Positions 25,055 through 38,899 are shown, numbered from the stretch's first letter. The stretch: DNA of 64,000 nucleotides from Osmia lignaria lignaria (GCF_051020975.1 NW_027478158.1:4650001-4714000); one strand, 5' to 3'. Made by a program: numbers and translations. Notes: generated from the sequence alone by a model not told the origin.

Positions 25055-26342
25055 TTGCAGATTTATCTCAAGGGAAGTGGCCTGACGGACATATTTCGAG
25101 ATATTTCTTCTTCTTGTTGTTCTTCTTCTGCACAGCTAAGCTCGAAGCCGCATTTGCAGCTCGCAATAGTGCAGAGTTATCTCAAAGAAAGAGGCCACGG
25201 TGTTTCTGTACCTCTATTATGTTGGTGCAGCTTCGGAACTTTTAAATATCTTGATATATCTCGAGAACTACGCATCTGATCAAAAAATATCATCGAACAT
25301 AAAAAGTAGGAAACTTAATTCTCTACAAAAAAGGTCTCTTAACATTTCGCCATAGCTCGCTTCGTTTCTGAGATATTTGCAGATTTATCTCGAGGGAAGG
25401 GGCCTGACGGACATATTTCGAGATATTTCTTCTTCTTGTTGTTCTTCTTCTGCACAGCTAAGCTGGAAGTGGCATTTGCCGCTCGCACTAGTGCACAGTT
25501 ATCTCAAAGAAAGGGGCCACGGTGTTTCTGTATCTCTATTATGTTGGTGCGTCTTCGGAACTTTTAAATATCTCGATATATCTCGAAAACTACGCTTCTG
25601 ATCAAAAAATATCATAGAACATAAATTGTAGGAAACATAATTCTCTACAAAAAACGTCTCTTAACATTTTGCCATAGCTCGCTTCGTTTCCGAGATATTT
25701 GCAGATTCAGCTCAAAGGAACTGGCCTGACGGACATATTTCGAGATATTTCTTCTTCTTGTTGTTCTTCTTCTGCACAGCTAAGCTGGAAGTGGCATTTG
25801 CGGCTCGCACTAGTGCAGAGTTATCTCAAAGAAAGGGGCCACGGTGTTTCTGTATCTCTATTATGTTGGTGCGGCTTCGGAACTTTTAAATATCTTGATA
25901 TATCTCGAGAACTACGCATCTGATCAAAAAATATCATAGAACATAAAAAGTAGGAAACTTAATTCTCTACAAAAAAGGTCTCTTAACATTTTGCCATAGC
26001 TCGCTTCGTTTCCGAGATATTTGCAGATTCATCTCAAGGGAAGGGGCCTAACGGACATATTTCGAGATATTTCTTCTTCTTGTTGTTCCTCTTCTGCACA
26101 GCTAAGCTCGAAGCGGCATTTGCAGCTCGCAATAGTGCAGAGTTATCTCAAAGAAAGAGGCCACGGTGTTTCTGTACCTCTATTATGTTGGTGCAGCTTC
26201 GGAACTTTTAAATATCTTGATATATCTCGAGAACTACGCATCTGATCAAAAAATATCATCGAACATAAAAAGTAGGAAACTTAATTCTCTACAAAAAAGG
26301 TCTCTTAACATTTTGCCATAGCTCGCTTCGTTTCCGAGATAT
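25055..26342 (+). repeat. Four-monomer S-rich block, copy 2
   Basis: This block repeats 21835-23122 in order and marks (CGAAGCCGC, TTTGCCGCTCGC, GTGCGTCTTCGG, CCTAACGG with GTTCCTCTTC). Its right neighbour differs from that of copy 1, so a junction lies at or near 26342. Confidence 0.9.
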
Positions 26343-27630
26343 TTGCAGATTTATCTCAAGGGAAGTGGCCTGACGGACATATTTCGAGATATTTCTTCTT
26401 CTTGTTGTTCTTCTTCTGCACAGCTAAGCTCGAAGTGGCATTTGCGGCTCGCACTAGTGCAGAGTTATCTCAAAGAAAGGGGCCACGGTGTTTCTGTATC
26501 TCTATTATGTTGGTGCGGCTTCGGAACTTTTAAATATCTTGATATATCTCGAGAACTACGCATCTGATCAAAAAATATCATAGAACATAAAAAGTAGAAA
26601 ACTTAATTCTCTACAAAAAAGGTCTCTCAACATTTTGCCATAGCTCGCTTCGTTTCCGAGATATATGCAGATTTATCTCAAGGGAAGGGGCCTGACGGAC
26701 ATATTTCGAGATATTTCTTCTTCTTGTTGTTCTTCTTCTGCACAGCTAAGCTCGAAGCGGCATTTGCAGCTCGCAATAGTGCAGAGTTATCTCAAAGAAA
26801 GAGGCCACGCTGTTTCTGTACCTCTATTATGTTGGTGCAGCTTCGGAACTTTTAAATATCTTGATATATCTCGAGAACTACGCATCTGATCAAAAAATAT
26901 CATCGAACATAAAAAGTAGGAAACTTAATTCTCTACAAAAAAGGTCTCTTAACATTTTGCCATAGCTCGCTTCGTTTCCGAGATATTTGCAGATTTATCT
27001 CAAGGGAAGTGGCCTGACGGACATATTTCGAGATATTTCTTCTTCTTGTTGTTCTTCTTCTGCACAGCTAAGCTCGAAGTGGCATTTGCGGCTCGCACTA
27101 GTGCAGAGTTATCTCAAAGAAAGGGGCCACGGTGTTTCTGTATCCCTATTATGTTGGTGCGGCTTCGGAACTTTTAAATATCTCGATATATCTCGAAAAC
27201 TACGCTTCTGATCAAAAAATATCATAGAACATAAATTGTAGGAAACACAATTCTCTACAAAAAACGTCTCTTAACATTTTGCCATAGATCGCTTCGTTTC
27301 CGAGATATTTGCAGATTCAGCTCAAAGGAACTGGCCTGACGGACATATTTCGAGATATTTCTTCTTCTTGTTGTTCTTCCTCTGCACAGCTAAGCTGGAA
27401 GTGGCATTTGCAGCTCGCAATAGTGCAGAGTTATCTCAAAGAAAGGGGCCACGGTGTTTCTGTATCTCTATTATGTTGGTGCGGCTTCGGAACTTTTAAA
27501 TATCTTGATATATCTCGAGAACTACGCCTCTGATCGAAAAATATCATAGAACATAAAAAGTAGGAAACTTAATTCTCTACAAAAAAGGTCTCTTAACATT
27601 TTGCCATAGCTCGCTTCGTTTCCGAGATAT
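26343..27630 (+). repeat. S/B chimera, S, S/B chimera, T
   Basis: Units at 26343 and 26987 share the S-type CTCGAAG start with a B-type GTGGCATTTGCGG middle, giving recombinant monomers. The first has an A-type tail and the second a B-type tail with TATCCCTATT and ACACAATTC. The T unit at 27309 has CGCCTCTGATCGAAAA. Confidence 0.83.
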
Positions 27631-28918
27631 TTGCAGATTTATCTCAAGGGAAGGGGCCTGACGGACATATTTCGAGATATTTCTTCTTCTTGTTGTTCTT
27701 CCTCTGCACAGCTAAGCTGGAAGTGGCATTTGCAGCTCGCAATAGTGCAGAGTTATCTCAAAGAAAGGGGCCACGGTGTTTCTGTATCTCTATTATGTTG
27801 GTGCGGCTTCGGAACTTTTAAATATCTTGATATATCTCGAGAACTACGCATCTGATCAAAAAATATCATAGAACATAAAAAGTAGAAAACTTAATTCTCT
27901 ACAAAAAAGGTCTCTCAACATTTTGCCATAGCTCGCTTCGTTTCCGAGATATTTGCAGATTTATCTCAAGGGAAGGGGCCTGACGGACATATTTCGAGAT
28001 ATTTCTTCTTCTTGTTGTTCTTCTTCTGCACAGCTAAGCTGGAAGTGGCATTTGCAACTCGCACTAGTGCAGAGTTATCTCAAAGAAAGGGGCCACGGTG
28101 TTTCTGTATCTCTATTATGTTGGTGCGGCTTCGGAACTTTTGAATATCTTGATATATCTCGAGAACTACGCATCTGATCAAAAAATATCATAGAACATCA
28201 AAAGTAGGAAACTTAATTCTCTACAAAAAAGGTCTCTTAACATTTTGCCATAGCTCGCTTCGTTTCCGAGATATTTGCAGATTTATCTCAAGGGAAGGGG
28301 CCTGACGGACATATTTCGAGATATTTCTTCTTCTTGTTGTTCTTCCTCTGCACAGCTAAGCTGGAAGTGGCATTTGCAGCTCGCAATAGTGCAGATTTAT
28401 CTCAAAGAAAGGGGCCACGGTGTTTCTGTATCTCTATTATGTTGGTGCGGCTTCGGAACTTTTAAATATCTTGATATATCTCGAGAACTACGCATCTGAT
28501 CAAAAAATATCATAGAACATAAAAAGTAGGAAACTTAATTCTCTACAAAAAAGGTCTCTTAACATTTTGCCATAGCTCGCTTCGTTTCCGAGATATTTGC
28601 AGATTTATCTCAAGGGAAGGGGCCTGACGGACATATTTCGAGATATTTCTTCTTCTTGTTGTTCTTCTTCTGCACAGCTAAGCTGGAAGTGGCATTTGCA
28701 GCTCGCAATAGTGCAGAGTTATCTCAAAGAAAGGGGCCACGGTGTTTCTGTATCTCTATTATGTTGGTGCGGCTTCGGAACTTTTGAATATCTTGATATA
28801 TCTCGAGAACTACGCATCTGATCAAAAAATATCATAGAACATCAAAAGTAGGAAACTTAATTCTCTACAAAAAAGGTCTCTTAACATTTTGCCATAGCTC
28901 GCTTCGTTTCCGAGATAT
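27631..28918 (+). repeat. Two dimers, 644 bp each
   Basis: The first unit of each dimer has TTCCTCTGCAC. The second has CTTTTGAATATC and a tail of ACATCAAAAGTAGG, seen at about 28195 and 28839. The dimers are adjacent copies with a few private changes (GCAACTCGCACTAG in the first, GCAGATTTATC in the second). Confidence 0.85.
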
Positions 28919-29562
28919 TTGCAGATTTATCTCAAGGGAAGGGGCCTGACGGACATATTTCGAGATATTTCTTCTTCTTGTTGTTCTTCTTCTGCACAGC
29001 TAAGCTGGAAGTGGCATTTGCGGCTCGCACTAGTGCAGAGTTATCTCAACGAAAGGGGCCACAGTGTTTCTGTATCTCTATTATGTTGGTGCGGCTTCGG
29101 AACTTTTAAATATCTCGATATATCTCGAGAACTACGCTTCTGATCAAAAAATATCATAGAACATAAATTGTAGGAAACATAATTCTCTACAAAAAACGTC
29201 TCTTAACATTTTGCCATAGCTCGCTTCGTTTCCGAGATATTTGCAGATTCAGCTCAAAGGAACTGGCCTGACGGACATATTTCGAGATATTTCTTCTTCT
29301 TGTTGTTCTTCCACTGCACAGCTAAGCTGGAAGTGGCATTTGCAGCTCGCAATAGTGCAGAGTTATCTCAAAGAAAGGGGCCACGGTGTTTCTGTATCTC
29401 TATTATGTTGGTGCGGCTTCGGAACTTTTGAATATCTTGATATATCTCGAGAACTACGCATCTGATCAAAAAATATCATAGAACATAAAAAGTAGGAAAC
29501 TTAATTCTCTACAAAAAAGGTCTCTTAACATTTTGCCATAGCTCGCTTCGTTTCCGAGATAT
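28919..29562 (+). repeat. Two monomers: B-like with CTCAACGAAAGG, T
   Basis: The first unit carries CTCAACGAAAGG and CCACAGTGTTTC with CTCGAGAAC but CGCTTCTG, so it mixes A and B marks. The T unit has TTCCACTGC and CTTTTGAATATC. No other feature was seen. Confidence 0.78.
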
Positions 29563-31816
29563 TTGCAGATTTATCTCAAGGGAAGGGGCCTGACGGACAT
29601 ATTTCGAGATATTTCTTCTTCTTGTTGTTCTTGTTCTGCACAGCTAAGCTGGAAGTGGCATTTGCGGCTCGCACTAGTGCAGAGTTATCTCAAAGAAAGG
29701 GGCCACGGTGTTTCTGTATCTCTATTATGTTGGTGCGGCTTCGGAACTTTTAAATATCTCGATATATCTCGAAAACTACGCTTCTGATCAAAAAATATCA
29801 TAGAACATAAATTGTAGGAAACATAATTCTCTACAAAAAACGTCTCTTAACATTTTGCCATAGCTCGCTTCGTTTCCGAGATATTTGCAGATTCAGCTCA
29901 AAGGAACTGGCCTGACGGACATATTTCGAGATATTCCTTCTTCTTGTTGTTCTTCCTCTGCACAGCTAAGCTGGAAGTGGCATTTGCAGCTCGCAATAGT
30001 GCAGAGTTATCTCAAAGAAAGGGGCCACGGTGTTTCTGTATCTCTATTATGTTGGTGCGGCTTCGGAACTTTTAAATATCTTGGTATATCTCGAGAACTA
30101 CGCATCTGATCAAAAAATATCATAGAACATAAATTGTAGGAAACATAATTCTCTACAAAAAAGGTCTCTTAACATTTTGCCATAGCTCGCTTCGTTTCCG
30201 AGATATTTGCAGATATATCTCAAGGGAAGGGGCCTGACGGACATATTTCGATATATTTCTTCTTCTTGTTGTTCTTCTTCTGCGCAGCTAAGCTGGAAGT
30301 GGCATTTGCAGCTCGCAATAGTGCAGAGATATCTCAAAGAAAGGGGCCACGGTGTTTCTGTATCTCTATTATGTTGGTGCGGCTTCGGAACTTTTAAATA
30401 TCTTGATATATCTCGAGAACTACGCATCTGATCAAAAAATATCATAGAACATAAATTGTAGGAAACTTAATTCTCTACAAAAAAGGTCTCTTCACATTTT
30501 GCCATAGCTTGCTTCGTTTCCGAGATATTTGCAGATTTATCTCAAGGGAAGGGGCCTGACGGACATATTTCGAGATATTTCTTCTTCTTGTTGTTCTTCT
30601 CCTGCACAGCTAAGCTGGAAGTGGCATTTGCGGCTCGCACTAGTGCAGAGTTATCTCAACGAAAGGGGCCACGGTGTTTCTGTATCTCTATTATGTTGGT
30701 GCGGCTTCGGAACTTTTAAATATCTCGATATATCTCGAAAACTACGCTTCTGATCAAAAAATATCATAGAACATAAATTGTAGGAAACATAATTCTCTAC
30801 AAAAAAGGTCTCTTAACATTTTGCCATAGCTCGCTTCGTTTCCGAGATATTTGCAGATTTATCTCAAGGGAAGGGGCCTGACGGACATATTTCGAGATAT
30901 TTCTTCTTCTTGTTGTTCTTCTTCTGCACAGCTAAGCTAAAAGTGGCATTTGCAGCTCGCAATAGTGCAGAGTTATCTCAAAGAAAGGGGCCACGGTGTT
31001 TCTGTATCTCTATTATGTTGGTGCGGCTTCGGAACTTTTAAATATCTTGATATATCTCGAGAACTACGCATCTGATCAGAAAATATCATAAAAGATAAAA
31101 AGTAGGAAACCCAATTCTCTACAAAAAAGGTCTCTTAACATTTTGCAATAGCTCGCTTCGTTTCCGAGATATTTGCAGATTTATCTCAAGGGAAGGTGCC
31201 TCACGGACATATTTCGAGATATTTCTTCTTCTTGTTGTTCTTGTTCTGCCCAGCTAAGCTGGAAGTGGCATTTGCGGCTCGCACTAGTGCAGAGTTATCT
31301 CAAAGAAAGGGGCCACGGTGTTTCTGTATCTCTATTATGTTGGTGCGGCTTCGGAACTTTTAAATATCTCGATATATCTCGAAAACTACGCTTCTGATCA
31401 AAAAATATCATAGAACATAAATTATAGGAAACATAATTCTCTACAAAAAACGTCTCTTAACATTTTGCCATAGCTCGCTTCGTTTCCGAGATATTTGCAG
31501 ATTCAGCTCAAAGGAACTGGCCTGACGGACATATTTCGAGATATTCCTTCTTCTTGTTGTTCTTCCTCTGCACAGCTAAGCTGGAAGTGGCATTTGCAGC
31601 TCGCAATAGTGCAGAGTTATCTCAAAGAAAGGGGCCACGGTGTTTCTGTATCTCTATTATGTTGGTGCGGCTTCGGAACTTTTAAATATCTTGGTATATC
31701 TCGAGAACTACGCATCTGATCAAAAAATATCATAGAACATAAATTGTAGGAAACATAATTCTCTACAAAAAAGGTCTCTTAACATTTTGCCATAGCTCGC
31801 TTCGTTTCCGAGATAT
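29563..31816 (+). repeat. Seven-monomer segment, copy 1 (pentamer-based)
   Basis: Order: B with TTCTTGTTCTGC, T with GATATTCCTTC and CTTGGTATATC, A with TTTCGATATATTTC and GAGATATCTC, B with CTCAACGAAAGG, A with GCTAAGCTAAAAGTGG, then the first two types again. The first two slots return after 1,610 bp, so the base unit is a pentamer. The segment recurs at 36646-38899, 7,083 bp away (22 monomers minus the one base lost near 34026). Confidence 0.9.
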
Positions 31817-34800
31817 TTGCAGATATATCTCAAGGGAAGGGGCCTGACGGACATATTTCGAGATATTTCTTCTTCTTGTTGTTCTTCTTCTGCGCAGCTA
31901 AGCTGGAAGTGGCATTTGCAGCTCGCAATAGTGCAGAGATATCTCAAAGAAAGGGGCCACGGTGTTTCTATATCTCTATTATGTTGGTGCGGCTTCGGAA
32001 CTTTTAAATATCTTGATATATCTCGAGAACTACGCGTCTGATCAAAAAATATCATAGAACATACAAAGTAGGAAACTTAATTCTCTACAAAAAAGGTCTC
32101 TTAACATTTTGCCATAGCTCGCTTCGTTTCCGAGATATTTGCAGATTCAGCTCAAAGGAACTGGCCTGACGGACATATTTCGAGATATTCCTTCTTCTTG
32201 TTGTTCTTCCTCTGCACAGCTAAGCTGGAAGTGGCATTTGCAGCTCGCAATAGTGCAGAGTTATCTCAAAGAAAGGGGCCACGGTGTTTCTGTATCTCTA
32301 TTATGTTGGTGCGGCTTCGGAACTTTTAAATATCTTGGTATATCTCGAGAACTACGCATCTGATCAAAAAATATCATAGAACATAAATTGTAGGAAACAT
32401 AATTCTCTACAAAAAAGGTCTCTTAACATTTTGCCATAGCTCGCTTCGTGTCCGAGATATTTGCAGATATATCTCAAGGGAAGGGGCCTGACGGACATAT
32501 TTCGAGATATTTCTTCTTCTTGTTGTTCTTCTTCTGCACAGCTTAACTGGAAGTGGCATTTACAGCTCGCAATAGTGCAGAGTTATCTCAAAGAAAGGGG
32601 CCACGGTGTTTCTGTATCTCTATTATGTTGGTGCGGCTTCGGAACTTTTAAATATCTTGATATATCTCGAGAACTACGCTTCTGATCAAAAAATATCATA
32701 GAACATAAATTGTAGGAAACATAATTCTCTACAAAAAACGGCTCTTAACATTTTGCCATAGCTCGCTTCGTTTCCGAGATATTTGCAGATTCAGCTCAAA
32801 GGAACTGGCCTGACGGACATATTTCGAGATATTTCTTCTTCTTGTTGTTCTTCTTCTGCACAGCTGAGCTGGAAGTGGCATTTGCAGGTCGCAATAGTGC
32901 AGAGTTATCTCAAAGAAAGGGGCCACGGTGTTTCTGTATCTCTATTCTGTTGGTGCGGCTTCGGAACTTTTAAATATCTTGATATATCTCGAGAACTACG
33001 CATCTGATCAAAAAATATCATAGAACATAAAAAGTAGGAAACTTAATTCTCTACAAAAAAGGTCGCTTAACATTTTGCCATAGCTCGCTTCGTTTCCGAG
33101 ATATTTGCATATTTATCTCAAGGGAAGGGGCCTGACGGACATATTTCGAGATATTTCTTCTTCTTGTTGTTCTTCTTCTGCACAGCTAAGCTGGAAGTGG
33201 CATTTGCGGCTCGCACTAGTGCAGAGTTATCTCAAAGAACGGGGCCACGGTGTTTCTGTATCCCTATTATGTTGGTGCGGCTTCGGAACTTTTAATTATC
33301 TTGATATATCTCGAGAACTACGCTTCTGATCAAAAAATATCATAGAACATAAATTGTAGGAAACATAATTCTCTACAAAAAACGTCTCTTAACATTTTGC
33401 CATAACTCGCTTCGTTTCCGAGATATTTGCAGATTCAGCTCAAAGGAACTGGCCTGACGGACATATTTCGAGATATTTCTTCTTCTTGTAGTTCTTTTTC
33501 TGCACAGCTAAGCTGGAAGTGGCATTTGCAGCTCGCAATAGTGCAGAGTTATCTCAAAGAAAGGGGCCACGGTGTTTCTGTATCTCTATTATGTTGGTGC
33601 GGCTTCGGAACTTTTAAATATCTCGATATATCTCGAGAACTACGGATCTGATCAAAAAATATCATAGAACCTAAAAAGTAGGAAACTTAATTCGCTACAA
33701 AAAAGGTCTCTTAACATTTTGCCACAGCTCGCTTCGTTTCCGAGATATTTGCAGATTTATCTCAAGGGAAGGGGCCTGACGGACATATTTCGAGATATTT
33801 CTTCTTCTTGTTGTTCTTCTTCTGCACAGCTAAGCTGGAAGTGGCATTCGCGGCTCGCACTAGTGCAGAGTTATCTCAAAGAAAGGGGCCACGGTGTTTC
33901 TGTATCTCTATTATGTTGGTGCGGCTTCGGAACTTTTAAATATCTTGATATATCTCGAGAACTACGCGTCTGATCAAAAAATATCATAGAACATAAAAAG
34001 TAGGAAACTTAATTCTCTACAAAAAAGTCTGTTAACATTTTGCCATAGCTCGCTTCATTTCCGAGATATTTGCAGATTTATCTCAAGGGAAGGTGCCTGA
34101 CGGACATATTTCGAGATATTTCTTCTTCTTGTTGTTCTTGTTCTGCACAGCTAAGCTGGAAGTGGCATTTGCAGCTCGCAATAGTGCAGAGTTATCTCAA
34201 AGAAAGGGGCCACGGTGTTTCTGTATCTCTATTATGTTGGTGCGGCTTCGGAACTTTTAAATATCTTGATATATCTCGAGAACTACGCGTCTGATCAAAA
34301 AATATCATAGAACATAAAAAGTAGGAAACATAATTCTCTACAAAAAAGGTCTCTTAACATTTTGCCATAGCTCGCTTCGTTTCCGAGATATTTGCAGATT
34401 TATCTCAAGGTAAGGGGCCTGACGGACATATTTCGAGATATTTCTTCTTCTTGTTGTTCTTCTTCTGCACAGCTAAGCTGGAAGTGGCATTTACAGCTCG
34501 CAATAGTGCATAGTTATCTGAAAGAAAGGGGCCACGGTGTTTCTGTATCTCTATTATGTTGGTGCGGCTTCGGAACTTTTAAATATCTTGATATATCTCG
34601 AGAACTACGCATCTGATCAAAAAATATCATAGAACATAAAAAGTAGGAAACTCAATTCGCTACAAAAAAGGTCTCTTAACATTTTGCAATAGCTCGCTTC
34701 GTTTCCGAGATATTTGCAGATTTATCTCAAGGGAAGGGGCCTGACGGACATATGTCGAGATATTTCTTCTTCTTGTTGTTCTTCTTCTGCACAGCTAAGC

Positions 34801-36645
34801 TGGAAGTGGCATTTGCGGCTCGCACTAGTGCAGAGTTATCTCAAAGAAAGGGGCCACGGTGTTTCTGTATATCTATTATGTTGGTGCTGCCTCGGAACTT
34901 TTAAATATCTCGATATATCTCGAAAACTACGCTTCTGATCAAAAAATATCATAGAACATAAATTGTAGGAAACATAATTCTCTACAAAAAACGTCTCTTA
35001 ACATTTTGCCATAGCTCGCTTCGTTTCCGAGATATTTGCAGATATATCTCAAGGGAAGGGGCCTGACGGACATATTTCGATATATTTCTTCTTCTTGTTG
35101 TTCTTCTTCTGCGCAGCTAAGCTGGAAGTGGCATTTGCAGCTCGCAATAGTGCAGAGATATCTCAAAGAAAGGGGCCACGGTGTTTCTGTATCTCTATTA
35201 TGTTGGTGCGGCTTCGGAACTTTTAAATATCTTGATATATCTCGAGAACTACGCATCTGATCAAAAAATATCATAGAACATAAATTGTAGGAAACTTAAT
35301 TCTCTACAAAAAAGGTCTCTTAACATTTTGCCATAGCTCGCTTCGTTTCCGAGATATTTGCAGATTTATCTCAAGGGAAGGGGCCTGACGGACATATTTC
35401 GAGATATTTCTTCTTCTTGTTGTTCTTCTTCTGCACAGCTAAGCTGGAAGTGGCATTTGCGGCTCGCACTAGTGCAGAGTTATCTCAACGAAAGGGGCCA
35501 CGGTGTTTCTGTATCTCTATTATGTTGGTGCGGCTTCGGAACTTTTAAATATCTCGATATATCTCGAAAACTACGCTTCTGAACAAAAAATATCATAGAA
35601 CATAAAAAGTAGGAAACTCAATTGTCTACAAAAAAGGTCTCTTAACATTTTGCAATAGCTCGCTTCGTTTCCGAGATATTTGCAGATTTATCTCAAGGGA
35701 AGGTGCCTGACGGACATATTTCGAGATATTTCTTCTTCTTGTTGTTCTTGTTCTGCACAGCTAAGCTGGAACTGGCATTTGCGGCTCGCACTAGTGCAGA
35801 GTTATCTCAAAGAAAGGGGCCACGGTGTTTCTGTATCTCTATTATGTTGGTGCGGCTTCGGAACTTTTAAATATCTCGATATATCTCGAAAACTACGCTT
35901 CTGATCAAAAAATATCATAGAACATAAATTGTAGGAAACGTAATTCTCTACAAAAAAGGTCTCTTAACATTTTGCCATAGCTCGCTTCGTTTCCGAGATA
36001 TTTGCAGATATATCTCAAGGGAAGGGGCCTGACGGACATATTTCGATATATTTCTTCTTCTTGTTGTTCTTCTTCTGCGCAGCTAAGCTGGAAGTGGCAT
36101 TTGCAGCTCGCAATAGTGCAGAGATATCTCAAAGAAAGGGGCCACGGTGTTTCTGTATCTCTATTATGTTGGTGCGGCTTCGGAACTTTTAAATATCTTG
36201 ATATATCCCGAGAACTACGCATCTGATCAAAAAATATCATAGAACATAAATTGTAGGAAACTTAATTCTCTACAAAAAAGGTCTCTTAACATTTTGCCAT
36301 AGCTCGCTTCGTTTCCGAGATATTTGCAGATTTATCTCAAGGGAAGGGGCCTGACGGACACATTTCGAGATATTTCTTCTTCTTGTTGTTCTTCTTCTGC
36401 ACAGCTAAGCTGGAAGTGGCATTTGCAGCTCGCAATAGTGCAGAGTTATCTCAAAGAAAGGGGCCACGGTGTTTCTGTATCTCTATTATGTTGGTGCGGC
36501 TTCGGAACTTTTAAATATCTTGATATATCTCGAGAACTACGCATCTGATCAGAAAATATCATAAAAGATAAAAAGTAGGAAACTCAATTCTCTACAAAAA
36601 AGGTCTCTTAACATTTTGCAATAGCTCGCTTCGTTTCCGAGATAT
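31817..36645 (+). repeat. Fifteen monomers between pentamer segments
   Basis: Scrambled pieces of the pentamer are present: GAGATATCTC units at 31817, 35036 and 36002, a GATATTCCTTC T unit at 32139, CTCAACG units at 35358, and GGGAAGGTGCC units at 34070 and 35680. Other marks are TTGCATATTTATC at 33105 with TTTTAATTATC, TGTAGTTCTTTTTC at 33487, and GACATATGTCGAG at 34746. The order is not a clean copy of the flanking segments, so this stretch looks like a remodelled interval. Confidence 0.78.
33749..34069 (+). repeat. 321-bp monomer with one-base deletion
   Basis: The tail reads ACAAAAAAGTCTGTTAAC where other units read ACAAAAAAGGTCTCTTAAC, so one G is missing near 34026 and a C to G change follows. 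The phase of all later units shifts by one base. The usual CCATAGCTCGC just before this unit is CCACAGCTCGC. Confidence 0.93.
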
Positions 36646-38899
36646 TTGCAGATTTATCTCAAGGGAAGGTGCCTCACGGACATATTTCGAGATATTTCTT
36701 CTTCTTGTTGTTCTTGTTCTGCACAGCTAAGCTGGAAGTGGCATTTGCGGCTCGCACTAGTGCAGAGTTATCTCAAAGAAAGGGGCCACGGTGTTTCTGT
36801 ATCTCTATTATGTTGGTGCGGCTTCGGAACTTTTAAATATCTCGATATATCTCGAAAACTACGCTTCTGATCAAAAAATATCATAGAACATAAATTGTAG
36901 GAAACATAATTCTCTACAAAAAACGTCTCTTAACATTTTGCCATAGCTCGCTTCGTTTCCGAGATATTTGCAGATTCAGCTCAAAGGAACTGGCCTGACG
37001 GACATATTTCGAGATATTCCTTCTTCTTGTTGTTCTTCCTCTGCACAGCTAAGCTGGAAGTGGCATTTGCAGCTCGCAATAGTGCAGAGTTATCTCAAAG
37101 AAAGGGGCCACGGTGTTTCTGTATCTCTATTATGTTGGTGCGGCTTCGGAACTTTTAAATATCTTGGTATATCTCGAGAACTACGCATCTGATCAAAAAA
37201 TATCATAGAACATAAATTGTAGGAAACATAATTCTCTACAAAAAAGGTCTCTTAACATTTTGCCATAGCTCGCTTCGTTTCCGAGATATTTGCAGATATA
37301 TCTCAAGGGAAGGGGCCTGACGGACATATTTCGATATATTTCTTCTTCTTGTTGTTCTTCTTCTGCGCAGCTAAGCTGGAAGTGGCATTTGCAGCTCGCA
37401 ATAGTGCAGAGATATCTCAAAGAAAGGGGCCACGGTGTTTCTGTATCTCTATTATGTTGGTGCGGCTTCGGAACTTTTGAATATCTTGATATATCTCGAG
37501 AACTACGCATCTGATCAAAAAATATCATAGAACATAAAAAGTAGGAAACTTAATTCTCTACAAAAAACGTCTCTTAACATTTTGCCATAGCTCGCTTCGT
37601 TTCCGAGATATTTGCAGATTTATCTCAAGGGAAGGGGCCTGACGGACATATTTCGAGATATTTCTTCTTCTTGTTGTTCTTCTTCTGCACAGCTAAGCTG
37701 GAAGTGGCATTTGCGGCTCGCACTAGTGCAGAGTTATCTCAACGAAAGGGGCCACGGTGTTTCTGTATCTCTATTATGTTGGTGCGGCTTCGGAACTTTT
37801 AAATATCTCGATATATCTCGAAAACTACGCTTCTGATCAAAAAATATCATAGAACATAAATTGTAGGAAACATAATTCTCTACAAAAAAGGTCTCTTAAC
37901 ATTTTGCCATAGCTCGCTTCGTTTCCGAGATATTTGCAGATTTATCTCAAGGGAAGGGGCCTGACGGACATATTTCGAGATATTTCTTCTTCTTGTTGTT
38001 CTTCTTCTGCACAGCTAAGCTAAAAGTGGCATTTGCAGCTCGCAATAGTGCAGAGTTATCTCAAAGAAAGGGGCCACGGTGTTTCTGTATCTCTATTATG
38101 TTGGTGCGGCTTCGGAACTTTTAAATATCTTGATATATCTCGAGAACTACGCATCTGATCAGAAAATATCATAAAAGATAAAAAGTAGGAAACTCAATTC
38201 TCTACAAAAAAGGTCTCTTAACATTTTGCAATAGCTCGCTTCGTTTCCGAGATATTTGCAGATTTATCTCAAGGGAAGGTGCCTCACGGACATATTTCGA
38301 GATATTTCTTCTTCTTGTTGTTCTTGTTCTGCACAGCTAAGCTGGAAGTGGCATTTGCGGCTCGCACTAGTGCAGAGTTATCTCAAAGAAAGGGGCCACG
38401 GTGTTTCTGTATCTCTATTATGTTGGTGCGGCTTCGGAACTTTTAAATATCTCGATATATCTCGAAAACTACGCTTCTGATCAAAAAATATCATAGAACA
38501 TAAATTGTAGGAAACATAATTCTCTACAAAAAACGTCTCTTAACATTTTGCCATAGCTCGCTTCGTTTCCGAGATATTTGCAGATTCAGCTCAAAGGAAC
38601 TGGCCTGACGGACATATTTCGAGATATTCCTTCTTCTTGTTGTTCTTCCTCTGCACAGCTAAGCTGGAAGTGGCATTTGCAGCTCGCAATAGTGCAGAGT
38701 TATCTCAAAGAAAGGGGCCACGGTGTTTCTGTATCTCTATTATGTTGGTGCGGCTTCGGAACTTTTAAATATCTTGGTATATCTCGAGAACTACGCATCT
38801 GATCAAAAAATATCATAGAACATAAATTGTAGGAAACTTAATTCTCTACAAAAAAGGTCTCTTAACATTTTGCCATAGCTCGCTTCGTTTCCGAGATAT
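36646..38899 (+). repeat. Seven-monomer segment, copy 2
   Basis: The same seven slots as 29563-31816 are present, including the rare GCTAAGCTAAAAGTGG unit (37934-38255), GATATTCCTTC with CTTGGTATATC T units (36968, 38578), and TTTCGATATATTTC with GAGATATCTC (37290). The unit at 37290 adds CTTTTGAATATC, a private change. Confidence 0.9.

Noticed and set aside
30110..30445. 111-codon minus-strand frame (also at 31720, 34939, 35905, 37193, and 115 codons at 39113)
   Set aside because: It is longer than the monomer only because one substitution removes a TAA. It occurs solely in the GAGATATCTC units and their copies and resembles no family I know.
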